Program-made: the position numbers and the translations under genes | Notes under the pieces: model-generated | Database searches by the model: none | What the model saw: only the letters and a program-made list of their open reading frames with translations | Told to the model about the DNA's origin: nothing | In this document: piece after piece, positions 48,541-59,922 of the stretch | Layout of the letters: each line of letters begins with the position of its first letter | Position numbering within the stretch: position 1 is the first letter of the stretch | From: Eucalyptus grandis | Taxonomy: Eukaryota > Streptophyta > Magnoliopsida > Myrtales > Myrtaceae | Reading direction: 5' to 3' | Length of the DNA: 64,000 bases | Assembly (NCBI RefSeq): GCF_016545825.1 | Contig: NC_052613.1 | Coordinates: forward strand, 9,114,001-9,178,000

Positions 48541-48579
48541 TAATGCCAGAAAAATCCTAAAGGGATAAACGCATCTTAA

Positions 48580-49070
48580 GGCGTGTTGTTTGGAAGAAAA
48601 CTTCATAAAAAGGAAAATACTTTTGGAAAATCATTTATTTAAGAAAATGATTCATTTTTCTTTATTTGATGGTATGTGACCGAAAATAATTTTTGGTGTT
48701 TTGATCACATTTGGAAAATGATTTCAATATCATGACTATATCTCAGGCAAAAGAGAAATCATTTTTTAAACATTTTGTTTAATTTTCTTTTTCTTTTTCC
48801 TCCTTCCTTCTCGCTGGCCATCATTGAGGCCGACCTATTTTGGCGAGACGTGTCAAGCGAGCTTGACCTTACTGCCTTGTGGCCAATCGCAATTCAAGAT
48901 GAGCAATTTGGGAAAATATTTTTACTTTCTTAGATTAAAAAATTCACTTCCCTAATTTTATGCATGAATATTTTATTTGATCGAAAGTATTTTTAGTTAA
49001 CTAATCATTTTTTGTGAAATTTCGGGAAATTAATTCTAAAAATATCATTTTTCTCAAATAAATACACCAT
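48580..49070. mobile_element. Harbinger-type MITE (unit 2)
   Basis: The ortholog of 23362-23880. Ends GGCGTGTTGTTTGG and, from the right, ATGGTGTATTTATTTG, with TAA at 48577-48579 and 49071-49073. Confidence 0.6.
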
Positions 49071-49073
49071 TAA

Positions 49074-50739
49074 ATTTCGTTTGTCTCATAAAAAAAATGA
49101 ATAATATAGAATACGTAATTGTTCGGGCAATTACATCTCCTGATAATTCTGGCCATTGACCATGACATACTTTAACGTATAAAATAGAGACAGAGAAAAG
49201 AGTGCACATTCAATGGACCTGAGAAAATTCTCCATCTTTGGGCATCGGTGGGCAGAAAAGGCCATGCGAAGCTACCGTGCTCGTAACTTACTTTGGTTCA
49301 CTTTAAGTGGGTCCCAGGGGCAGTTGGCCAGCTACGCGAACTGTAAAGTAATCGTTCCCGAAAAAAGAGGGGAGAAAGCCGTATAATTTGTTGACGTCCG
49401 GTCGAGAATTTTTAGGTGCGCACATCAATTTGATTGCCCCCTTTGCGAGTTCATACACTTGCCCTCCAATTTCGGCTTTAGGAGAACGAATGCTAATTGT
49501 CTGTTTAACAAATCAGTGACGTTCTATTTTTTACGAAGCAAATAAACGTGATTGTCGATGATGCTAGATAAGTGAGATCATCACAAAATCCTTAATATAG
49601 TCGGATTACATGTAATAAGATTCAGAGAAATGGCTGTAAGATGACATTATTGTTACTTAACTCCAAGGCAATTACAATATGAGCAACCTTTTCCTCGGTA
49701 TCCAAGATTCTCAGAGCCACTTTTGTCTTTCCAATGTTAATGCCCCTTTAGAAAGTTTTATCGTCTGATCATATCTGTTATGTCTAAGTGGGGGGAGATG
49801 TGAATGATGAAAAGGTATCATCATGGAAAGAGAATATAGATCGCAGATCGAGAAGCGTTCCACTGTTGTCTTCCATACTGGGTAAACGGAAATAATTCCA
49901 ATCAAGATGATTCTTCCCCATCATTATCTGGAAAGTTAGATGCTTTGTCGACATCAATCCTGCTTTTAGAGTCCGTAGGTTTTCCCCACTAATGCGTGCC
50001 GCCCTTTGTTTTGTTTTGCTTTATTTAGGCCGTTGCTGTCTCCATAGGAGTCAGTAATCCGTCCATGCGAGCATATGGAGGTCACGATGCGATGGCTCGG
50101 ATGTTCACCACTAGAATAAGAGCTAAGCATTCCCTTCTTGACTTTCCGTTCATGTCATATTCCACATCGATATCGAGTAGAAAGATGTTTTACAGCGAAA
50201 GTGATATTTTAAGCAACCCATGTCGAAAGTGTCGTTAATTCGTGCAAGCGTAAAAATTTCTCCACTATGTGTGAATAATGAAAATACCAAAATAAAATGG
50301 TAAAAACTTGTGAAGAAACCGCATTATTCTTTTATTCTCCTGAGTGTTCTCATTTTTGTTTTTATGTAAGGTAACTTCAGGTTTAGCGATAATAGCATTA
50401 AGATATAGGAGTTTTGAAAATAAATTCAAAATCATGAGAAAATACTCAAGAGGATACATTACTTTATTGCCAATTCATGTTGATCTTTTCACTATTCAAA
50501 TTCGTTTTGTTCCTCTTAATCTAGGCTCTCTCTTTTTTTCCGTGAGGTGAGAGCGCAGATGGGTCTCACACATCATTCATCTTGATAGCAAGTATTGGAC
50601 ATTCATGGAACTTTTTGCTACAAACTTAAATTTTGATAATGTTTCTGTGTTTTTCTTTCTCGTAATTGAATTTCGGGAAGACTTCAATCCATTTATTTAG
50701 AAATGCGTAGCTGTCCATGGCTAAGATCGGAACAAAGGG
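49074..50739. other. Duplicated spacer, no gene seen
   Basis: The counterpart of 23884-25690, with single copies of both 42-base repeats. Confidence 0.45.
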
Positions 50740-53213
50740 GACATCAATCAATCTTTTGAAAGAAATGTACCAGAAAGACAAAAAAGTAAACGGTGAAAAC
50801 AATATGACAAGATAAAAGCGAGTCAGAAGTCCCGACCCATGCTATTATCTCCATCGGGCCGAACAACACTTGCGAATAGAAATTCCAACACCAAAGGGAA
50901 TCGAGGAAGAGTAAATTTACCTCTGTGACTAAACAACAAGATGATACGAGTGAACTGTCGTCTAAAATACGACCTCTAGTGATGCCGTGGTGTCCAAAAG
51001 TTTGAAAGAAGTAACATTCACTACAATTTTCATTGGTTCAAATAGGATGCCTAACTTTCATGAAAAGATTCATTACTTTGTCTTCGAAAGACTGTATTGA
51101 GAATGTCATTTCATATCACAAATTAACATTACAAGCCTATCCCCAGGAGATACTCTAGTATATATTCTAGTTATCCCATTACTTATGATTAGAAATATCA
51201 TATTTTTCATGAAATAAACGGAGCTTTAGCTCCGAGAAATGATAAAATGACAAAGAGAGGGCGGGTGATTAAACGGCGAGCTATGGAGACGGAATTCTAA
51301 ACGAGAAAGCGATTTGTTTGAACCGACATGGGGCTCATAGGGTCAACGGAAGAGGCTGAAAAAAAGAAGGGATGGGAGATATTGTAATGAATGGTGGATA
51401 GGACTCGTTAGATCTTAGCAGTAACTATGCAGGTGTTACACTTTTCTTGGGAATCAATGTTTTGCATATGAGTATTGATCTCTCGGCACCTAATGGTCCG
51501 ATCGACTTTCACTTTCGTCCGTTTCTCACCCCAAGATAAGATCTCTATAATGAAACTATAGCTTTTTAATCATAGATAAGAAGCAAATGCAAGATCAAGC
51601 AAAACGGTCCTAATTGTTCATAGTTCGACCCTACAGTAGTCTCATTTTGTAATTAAATCTTTATGATTTTCAATACGGGAAGACAATGACCAATTCCTTT
51701 TATCAAAAGCCCAATCCACTGTCACATAGCGTTTGCACCACCATTTCCCTCGTCTTGGCTTCATCAATATCCGCAATGCAGCTTGACTTCTCGTATCAAA
51801 AAAGAAGGAAGTAAGATTTTTCGAGCATAGCAATCGATTTGTGCCTTGATTCACACGACAATCACTTCACACCAAGTCTTTGTTTAATGATTTCTTGCTC
51901 GTGGCGCGTGTTGGTGGAATAAAGCCCCATTAAGTTACGTGTGTTTCAAACAATTGATACCCCAAAAAGGGATGAAGTATAATCTCCCATTTGTTGACTG
52001 ATGCTTTCTGCTTTTGATAACCAGAATCCGGCCTGGCACGATAATGTTAATTAATGTGCATGTCGAGAATTGTCGTAACGTAGTGTTCTGACAAGATTGC
52101 AAGAATGCGGGGCCACGTGTAAAGCCATGGTCAAATGATAAAAAACTTAGGTTAGAAAATAATAATGAAACACAATTAGAGGGTTAATAGCGTAAATCAG
52201 GCAAACCCGGTGTAAAATGAAGGAATTTCTTCAATGTTAGAGGTCTCTCCCGTAGTTACATTACTAAAAATTTATGAAGATGGAGCAAAGCCAACTCCCA
52301 AGAGTTCAGGCCCCCTTTCCGTTTAACATTACGCTTCTTCCTCCTTCCTCCTCCCTTTTTTTTTATTTTTTATTTTTTTATTTTCCTTCCTCCTCCCTTG
52401 AAACAGCTAGAAACGTTTGGTGATCAGATGGGTCAGTTTTAGTGGCCGCGGCGGTGCTACTCTGCACTACCTACGAGAAGATTGCACCTTCGGGTAAGCT
52501 TTCGAAACTCGGACATATTAATTTGAAGGGCACAAACTTGTGAACGTTGATATCTGAATATTTTATTTACCCTTTCATTCTCTCTTAAGTTCATCACTCG
52601 TCAAGATCTGTTCATTTTAGTGTGGCTTTTGTTGCTTTTTGGTTCAGGATTGCTTTTTGCTTAAGGGAAAAAAGTTATCCCGAAAAGAAAAGGGCTTTAT
52701 TTAAATCACTCGATTTCAAATATCTGCTGAGTGTCCTTGATCATCTTCTCTTTGGTTCATGGCGCCACTCGTCATGAATGTGAACTTGATCTTTTGCTAA
52801 GCAAATCCTCACTCTGTGAAGTTGAGAGAGATATGTAGGGTTCATTTGTTTCGCTTAAGGAAAAAACATGATCCGAAGGAAAAATAAAATAAAAACTGAA
52901 GCTTTCTTTAGCTCACTTGATTTCAAATATCTGCTAAGTGCCCTTTACAAGGGTTCATCTTCTCTTTGGTTCATGGTGCAACTCGTCATGGACGTGAACT
53001 TGATCTTTTGCTAAGCAAATCCTCACTTTGTGAAGTTGACAAAGATTGTACCCTCCTAAACAAATCCTCATACGGGTGTTTAACTCGTTTAAGCATTTCA
53101 TTTAACAAATAATATCGTAGAAGCACTTCTATTTTGAGGCTTTTTATATGTCAGTATTATATTGTGAAATTGACAAATCCCCGTGCGAGTGCAGCCCAAG
53201 CCGTCACAGTCTC
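50740..53213 (+). promoter_or_regulatory. Upstream region, leader exon and intron of B3 copy 3
   Basis: The counterpart of 972-3583. The pre-LTR junction ggggacatcaatcaatc is intact here. The TATA position reads ctaaaaattta (52265-52275) in place of ctataaatata. The leader exon has lost a few bases before the donor (ccttcgggtaagc near 52490). Acceptor and start context are kept. Confidence 0.5.
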
Positions 53214-53516
53214 ATGGGAGAGAGAGAGATGGAAATCGATTGGTCATCTTTCCATGTCTTGGCGAAAACTTCTCACTTAGTTCACGAGGGACTGCTAAGT
53301 CTCTCTCCCAGGGCTCAAACCCGACCGACCGAATTGCCGCAAATCTTCTGGAACAAAATACTGGAGATGCATGGCCTGGGAGTGATGTTCGTGCTAGAGA
53401 AGAGATTGTGTGCCACCGACTTGAAGCGACGCAATGGTTGGCTCTCCATACCCAAGGGGCAGATACGAGCAAATTTCTTGACCAGTGGAGAGATCCAAGC
53501 CCCAGACAACAGGGAG
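53214..53516 (+). pseudogene. B3-domain protein copy 3, split by a copia element
   Basis: Codons 1-101 of the B3 gene are open and similar to copy 2 (SLSPRAQTRPTELPQIFW, LCATDLKRRNGWLSIP), up to EIQAPDNRE. The copia LTR begins exactly after codon 101, within the B3 domain. The remaining codons are not found before the N gap, so they lie in the gap or are lost. Private changes include Q to L in HGQGVM, L to F in MLVLEK, and L to P before DNRE. With a degraded TATA box as well, it is best called a pseudogene. Confidence 0.8.
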
Positions 53517-53871
53517 TGTAAGACATAAAAAAAAATTCATATGCGGAAGCCAAGATCGTTTATAGACAAACCTCCAGCCATTGTTTGCATTCACGTTCGT
53601 CGAATCTCCTGAAAATCAAGAAAGCAATAGGCGCACTCTACTAACCAAATTTCCTCACGTACTGATGGTGTATTCTGAATGTGAGGATTTTGTGTTAGAC
53701 CTTGATCACCCGTCAGAAATGAACGTATGTCTCTATTTATACATCGTCTCCCATCAAGACGAACGGTTGTCAACGAAAAGGCACGAAGCGTGGAAAACTT
53801 CATGTCGAATAGTCGTAATCTTTAGGAGAAAATTTGGGTATAAATATAGGATCACTAAAATATAAATAACA
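53517..53871 (-). repeat. 3' LTR of the copia element
   Basis: 355 bases, tgtaag...ataaca (TG...CA), next to a minus-strand purine-rich tract (complement of ttctcccacttgatccc, 53872-53888). The first 53 bases agree exactly with the other LTR, then the two diverge. Confidence 0.8.
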
Positions 53872-53888
53872 TTCTCCCACTTGATCCC
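53872..53888 (-). other. Polypurine tract
   Basis: On the minus strand gggatcaagtgggagaa abuts the LTR, the place where plus-strand DNA synthesis is primed in copia elements. Confidence 0.65.
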
Positions 53889-54287
53889 ATCATTTTCATC
53901 ATACGAATCATTCAACTAATTCCACGAAAACTTTATGCTTAAAGAAAAGAAACAAAACACATGGATCATGGCGACATGTCCTCTAAGAGTGAGTAATACC
54001 TTCCATGTATCACAATGCATCTTATTTCTTTAATATCAGCCTATATGTGACAACATATCTTAATGAATAAACCTCATGTTTATTCAGAATCAGGATAAAT
54101 GTTATTCTCATAAACAACAAAATGTGTACACAAAAATTGAGAATCAACATTACAATTGAATAAGAGTTCCACACAACAAAAATTGTTCATATGTCGACAA
54201 AACACATAATGGGACCTATTCCCATACTAGTTACATGATCCTTATACTTCATCGGTGGCATGCCTTTAGTTAAAGGATCAGCTATCA

Positions 54288-55700
54288 TCAATTCGGTGCT
54301 AACGTGTTCAATGACCACTTTATTCCCTTAACACGCTCCCTTATGGCTAAATACTTAATGTCGATATGCTTACTTCGACTGCCACTTTTAGCATTTTTAG
54401 CCATAAAAACTGCAGCTGAATTGTCACAATATATTCTTAATGGCCTAAAAATAGAATCAACAATTCTAAGCCCATCAATGAAACTCTTCAACCATACACC
54501 ATGCGAGGTAGCCTCAAAACAAGATACGAACTCAGCCTCCATAGTGGAAGTAGCAGTCAAAGTCTGCTTGGCACTTCTCCATGACACGGCTCCGCCAGCT
54601 AACATGAAAATGTATCAAGATGTTGATTTTCGTGAATCAATGCAACCGCGAAGTCCGCATCCGAATAACCGATCACTTCCGGGTTGTCGATCCGTCTATA
54701 CATAAGCATATAGTCTTTTCTACCTTGAAGGTATCTCAACACTTTCTTTGCAGCTCTCCCAGTGGTCTAAACCTGGATTACTCGATATCTTCCCAACATT
54801 CCCACAGCAAAAGCGTGTCGGGTCGAGTGCAAACTGAGCATACATCAAGCTTCCAATAGCGAAGCATATGGAATGTTGCACATTTGTTCCCTTTCTAGAT
54901 CGTTCTTCGGGCATTGGTTCAAATTGAACTGTCACCCTTCACAATTGGTGCTATACTTGGTGAACAATCCTTCATCCGAAATCTCTCTAGGACCTTATTG
55001 ATATAGGTTTCTTGAGATAGTCCTAAAATGCCTTGAGATCTATCTCTATGGATCTTAATGCCAATGACATAAGATGCCTCACCCATATCCTTCATGTCAA
55101 AACTCCTAGAGGAATTGTTTCACCTCATGTAGCAACCCTTATCATTGGTTGCAAGTAGTATATCATCCACATACAGCACAAGGAAACAAATTTTGCTCCC
55201 ACTAACCTTCTGGTATATACATTGATCCATGACATTCTCTATAAAACCAAATGAAGAGATAACATCATGAAACCTTAAGTACCATTGGCGGGATGCTTGT
55301 TTCAAGCCATATATAGATTTCTTAAGCTTGCACACCAAATGCTCACATTTACTAGAGGAGAATCCTTCGGGTTGTTTCATGTAAACCTCCTCCTCTAGTT
55401 CTCCATTGAGAACGCCGTTTTCACATCCATCGATGTAATTCCATATCAAAATGGGCAACTAATGCCAAAACAATACGAAGGAATCTTTCTTAGATACGGG
55501 AGAAAAGGTCTCCGTGTAATCGATTCCTTCCTTTTGAGTGAATCCTTTGGCAACAAGTCTAGCTTTATATCTTTCAATGTTACCCAATGAATCTTTCTTA
55601 GTTTTGAAGACCCATTTACAACCAATGGCCTTCGCACCATTAGGTAACTCAGCAAATCCCAGACTTTGTTAGATGCCATTGAACTCATCTCTTCCTTCAT
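54288..55700 (-). pseudogene. Copia pol: reverse transcriptase and RNase H, broken
   Basis: From 5' to 3' on the minus strand: the start of the reverse transcriptase region ([16 protein letters not shown], then frame-shifted), KKSIYGLKQASRQWY, the catalytic YVDD (in LYVDDILLATND), a segment with further frame breaks, and RNase H with STMEAEF, YCDNSAAV and KHIDIKY. These enzymes copy element RNA to DNA and remove the RNA template. At least two frame breaks (near 55450 and between about 54620 and 55120) make it non-functional. Confidence 0.85.
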
Positions 55701-56096
55701 GGCATTGTACCCAAATTGGATTTATCACTATCCATGGCTTGTGAAAAACGTTTCGGGATCATTCTCGGCTCAATATTGTAGTCGACTCTTGTAAATACAC
55801 AATATAATCACTAAGAATAGCCGATTTCCTTGTTCTAGTAGATCTTCTCAATGTTGGATCAACATTCTCTTGAGAGCATGTTGCTCAACTGGTTATTCAA
55901 CAGTTTGCGGTAATTGCTGAACTTGGATCTCTTTTGGATCAATATCGGCCGGAGTTGTGGAACTTCAACAATTGGTTGTTCAATAGCCGGCCGAAGGGGC
56001 ATTATGAGCAACAACCAATCTTAAACTTGAGGTGGAAAGTTGAGTGTCTGAATGATCTTCCTAGGAACATGATCCCTTGGTCGATCGCTCCCTTGA

Positions 56097-57388
56097 TCAA
56101 GTCATTTTCAAGAAATTTAGCATTTCTTGATTCCACAATCCTAGTGGTATGAGATGGACAATAAAACCACTGTATCCCTTGGACCTTTCGGCATATCCAA
56201 TGAAATACCCACTTATGGTCCTTGGGTCCAACTTCTTTTCTTGTGGATTATAAATTCTTACTTCAGACGGGCATCCCCAAACGCGCACATGATGCAAACT
56301 CGGTTTCCAACCCTTAAATAACTCAAAAAGGTGTCTTTGGGACACCTTGGTCGGAACTCGGTTTAATATGTACACTGCGACGTCTTAAGTGCTTCAGTCC
56401 ATAAGAATTTAGGAAGTTTGGAGCTACTAAGCATACTACGCACCATGTCTAATAAGGTCCGATTTCTTCTTTCCGCTACGCCATTTTGGTCCGGAGAACC
56501 GAGGCATAGTATATTGGGCAACTATCCCATGCTCTTGAAGAAATCTTGCAATGGACCAGTGTTTGTCCATCTTCGGTGTATCTACCATAGAATTCTCACC
56601 TCTATCGATCTCACGATCTTAATTTGCTTATTGCATTGTTTCTCTACTTCCGCCTTAAATACTTTAAAGGCATCTAATGCTTCATATTTATTATGAATCA
56701 AGTAGAGATACATATAACGTGAATAATCATCTATAAAGGAGATGAAGTATTTCGACCACATGAGTCCATATACGGACTACAAATATCCGTATGTATGATT
56801 TCTAATATTTTTGTACTCCTCTTGGCACCTTTCTTTGACTTGTTAGTCTGCTTTCCCTTTATGCAGTCACACAAGTATCACAATCGATAAAATCTAAAGT
56901 ACCAAGTACTCCATCATTTACTAATCGCTTAATTCTTTCTATGGAGATATGTCCCAATCTCCGGTGCCACAACATAGAGGAATGTTCTTTCACAACACAT
57001 CGTTTCATACCAGCTTTATCATGAACATGCATCGCATCATAATAGGCATTGTCTTGTAAATTAATTCGAAAAAAAGACCATCGGACAAATACCACTCCCA
57101 ACAATTTCAGATTTAAATGATAAACTAAAGTTTGAATCTGAAAAGTTAAAAGTATCCCAAAGGTACAAGTCTTGAAACTGAAATTAAGTTTCTAGAAAAA
57201 CTAGGAACATAAAAGGTCTTTTCCAAATCTAAAACAAAACCACTATTGAGAACTAGCCTATATGTCCCAATAGCTTCCACATGCGAACGCATTTGTTTCA
57301 GAATAGATGCTTTGTTCACTTCCCCTTTGGCTTCCGGTGGTTTTGAAAAGCTCAAGGAATTGAAATATGGATTGTAGATCAGAATCAA
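56097..57388 (-). pseudogene. Copia pol: protease end and integrase, broken
   Basis: Pieces in order on the minus strand: NLISVSRL-type sequence (57146-57388), the pre-integrase zinc region with LWHRRLGHISIERIKRLV (56859-57104), and the integrase C-terminal part with PSLHHVRVWGCPSEVRIYNP and ISGYFIGYAERSKGY (56097-56375). Between them the catalytic core is present only in shifted frames (about 56420-56860). Together they would insert element DNA into the genome; in this state they cannot. Confidence 0.8.
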
Positions 57389-58260
57389 TCCACCAAGTGT
57401 TGTGACTTACATCGGTCATATTAGATTCATAACAAACACAAGAGATTGGATTACCTTTCTTCTCGAGCCGGGCCTTAAATTTGACACAATCCTTCCTTAT
57501 ATGCCCCTTGTCTCTGGAGAAGAAACACTTGGATTCTTTCTTAATGTTAGCTTGGGGAGGTATTTTACCTTTTCCCTTATGCTTGCCATAGCCCTTATTC
57601 TTTCCTTGTGTTGCCAAATGAGCACTTTCTCCCAATTCCGTAACCAGTCTTTCTTGCTCTTGAACACACATAGTCATGAGTTCATTAATAGACCATTTAT
57701 TCTTATGTGTGTTATAAGAGATCTTGAAGGTGCATCTTGATGTGGGAGAGTGTTGAATATAATACACAAGGAATGATTCGAGATATCTCAACCTCAAGGT
57801 TCTTAAGCCGAGCTGCAATGTTCCTCATTTGCATGATGTGCTCACGCACACCTCTAACACTAGTGAGCTTCAATGATGAAAACTTCATAATCGGGGTCAT
57901 GGCATGCGCCTTCTCGGAACTTTCAAATTTGTGCATCTATGGCCTCCAATAAAGCCTTAGCATTGTTATCTTGAGCAATCTGAACCACGAATACTAGGAG
58001 ATATCTTAGCTCTTATAAACATGGCACAAACGCGGTTGGACCGCTCCCATTGGTTATAAAGAGCTATCTCGGAGTCTTTCGAATCGGTAGGAGCAGGTGG
58101 TTCGTCTTTCCTTATAGCATAGTCAATGTCCATCCACCCCAATTGAAGAAGAAAGCTGACTCCTTCCAAACTTTATAGTTCTCACCATTTAGTATAGGAA
58201 CATCAAACTTAAATTCGAGAGAAATTCACGGAGTTGCGGCGCATATCAAATAACCATGCT
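57258..58260 (-). pseudogene. Copia gag, frame-shifted
   Basis: The gag start region (GENYKVWKE-type, near 58190) is followed by DYAIRKDEPPAPTDSKDSE and WERSNRVCAMFIRAKIS (57966-58169), a middle part (57712-57936) and the nucleic-acid-binding knuckle region (57258-57818). The knuckle reads CFFS...GHIRKDC, so its second cysteine is replaced by serine. Several frame breaks separate the pieces. Confidence 0.8.
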
Positions 58261-59516
58261 TATGTCACAAAATTTGAGGTAAATAAATCATGTTTTACCA
58301 ATGTAAACATGTCACAATATGAATCATAACATAAAAACTACGTGGGCTAAGTTTTTAATTTAAATAGATTCATAATTACATCATGAAGAAACTACCATAT
58401 TATATGCATTTTCTTAATCCTGTGGGTAAATTAAGAAAAATAATATGATATTTCATCCCAATTAATCATATTAATATAATGAAAATTCTGTGGGATAAAA
58501 TTCATCATATTAATATAATTAATTACAATCAATGTCCATTTCTAAATATGATCCGGAGGCTTTTTAATATATAATTTAATTAATTAAAGATGATGTGGCC
58601 ACTCCTAATTAATTAAAATATGGACCATTGGACATTTAATTTCATGCATAAAATATTCATAACAATGCATGAAATGATATAATAAATAAATACATCAAGG
58701 GCAGAACAGTAAATAAATAAATTGGCCAAGGTTATGATTGCAAAAATTTTAAAAAATTGGGGCAAAAGCGAAAAAAAGGACCGCGAAAGAGGGGACGTCA
58801 GGCGCGTGCCGAGCACGTGCGCGTCCAGCGCACAGGCGCGTGCTCGGCACGCGCTAGAACCCGCGCGAGGCGCGTGCCCCGCACGCGCGCCGTTCAGCGC
58901 GCGGGCGCGTGCGTTGCACGGGCCTGGCAACTGCCGCGCGCGTGGATCCCACGCGCGCAGCGGCGCGCGCGTATGGGTGCGTGGCGCGTGGGTCCACGCC
59001 CCTGCAACTGCAGCGCGAGCGTGGAGCCCACGCGCCTTCTCCCTCGCGCGAACAGAGGCCTCTCCGCCGGTTTTTCGCCATTTTCAGCCGCCATTTCTTC
59101 TCCGTTTCTTCTCCGGCAGCCCATCTAAGACCGAAATAATTGATGGGTTTTGAAGAGAACGTCGGCACGACCACATGAGTACAAGTTTCAGCGAAAATGA
59201 TAAAGAATTGGCCCCAAAATCAAACGAAAAACTCCACAAACGAAATCCTCAATCACACGACTTCCGCCGCCCGATTAGCCTCCGGCAAACTCCGATATAC
59301 CGGAAAAACTCATGGCTAACGTTCCTTATGGCGGTACGACCGAATGGGTCCGAAATCAAGGGGTGGGTAGTGCGGATTTTGCCCGGAATCGTTGAGTTTC
59401 TCTCTCTCGGCCTCAAAATCCGAGTTACTGTTCATGCATAAATGGCCGAAAGTTCAACGAAAACACACCGAAAATACACCAAAATTTAACAAAAACAAGG
59501 CAGAGGCTATAAACAT
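58261..59516 (-). other. Copia leader with GC-rich repeat block
   Basis: Untranslated region between primer site and gag. 58790-59050 is very GC-rich with many gcgcgtgc / gcacgcgc words in both orientations, able to form strong hairpins. Open frames over it on both strands are due to composition. The part next to gag is AT-rich (58310-58700). Confidence 0.65.
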
Positions 59517-59530
59517 GCTCTGATACCAAA
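59517..59530 (-). other. Primer-binding site of copia element 1
   Basis: On the minus strand TTTGGTATCAGAGC directly after the LTR end; TGGTATCAGAGC is the usual site complementary to initiator Met-tRNA. Confidence 0.85.
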
Positions 59531-59634
59531 TGTAAGACATAAAAAAAAATTCATATGCGGAAGCCAAGATCGTTTATAGACAAGCCAATCAGCCGTTGTT
59601 TGCGTGCGTTAAATCGAATGCGAAAATCAGCGAT

Positions 59635-59734
59635 NNNNNNNNNNNNNNNNNNNNNNNNNNNNNNNNNNNNNNNNNNNNNNNNNNNNNNNNNNNNNNNNNN
59701 NNNNNNNNNNNNNNNNNNNNNNNNNNNNNNNNNN
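59635..59734. other. Assembly gap (100 N)
   Basis: A run of exactly 100 N, the customary size for a gap of unknown length. It separates two different copia elements. Confidence 0.95.
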
Positions 59735-59848
59735 GGGATCTCTAAATCTTAGGAATGCATTTATTTTGTTTTTCCAAACATCGTATTCATTTCCATCAAA
59801 ATAGGGTGGCCTGGTGTTGCTTTGCCATTCCATAACTCCATGTGCCAA
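59735..59848 (-). pseudogene. gag start of a second copia element, partial
   Basis: The 38 codons visible from ATG 59848 contain TRPPYFDGNEYDVWKNKINA, the typical start of copia gag. The rest is hidden by the gap. Confidence 0.65.
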
Positions 59849-59908
59849 GATACTAGCTATAGAAGATCTTTAACTCAAAAATAAAAACACTTTAATAAAA
59901 CGAGCACT

Positions 59909-59922
59909 TGGCTCTGATACCA
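59909..59922 (-). other. Primer-binding site of copia element 2
   Basis: Minus strand TTGGTATCAGAGCC between gag and the LTR. Confidence 0.85.

Larger units (their letters stand above)
53517..59634 (-). mobile_element. Ty1/copia retrotransposon inserted in B3 copy 3
   Basis: A minus-strand element with matching LTR starts at 53517 and 59531 (tgtaagacataaaa...), a primer-binding site at 59517-59530 and a purine tract next to the left LTR. Coding order is gag, protease/integrase, reverse transcriptase, RNase H: the copia order. Frames are broken in several places, so the element cannot move by itself. The right LTR is cut by the assembly gap after 104 bases, so the target duplication cannot be checked. 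Confidence 0.9.

Noticed and set aside
58722..59153. Long overlapping frames on both strands
   Set aside because: They are due to the GC-rich repeat block in the copia leader, not to coding sequence.
59627..59848. 73-codon frame that crosses the N run
   Set aside because: Only the 38 codons from 59735 to 59848 are real sequence; the part across the gap is meaningless.
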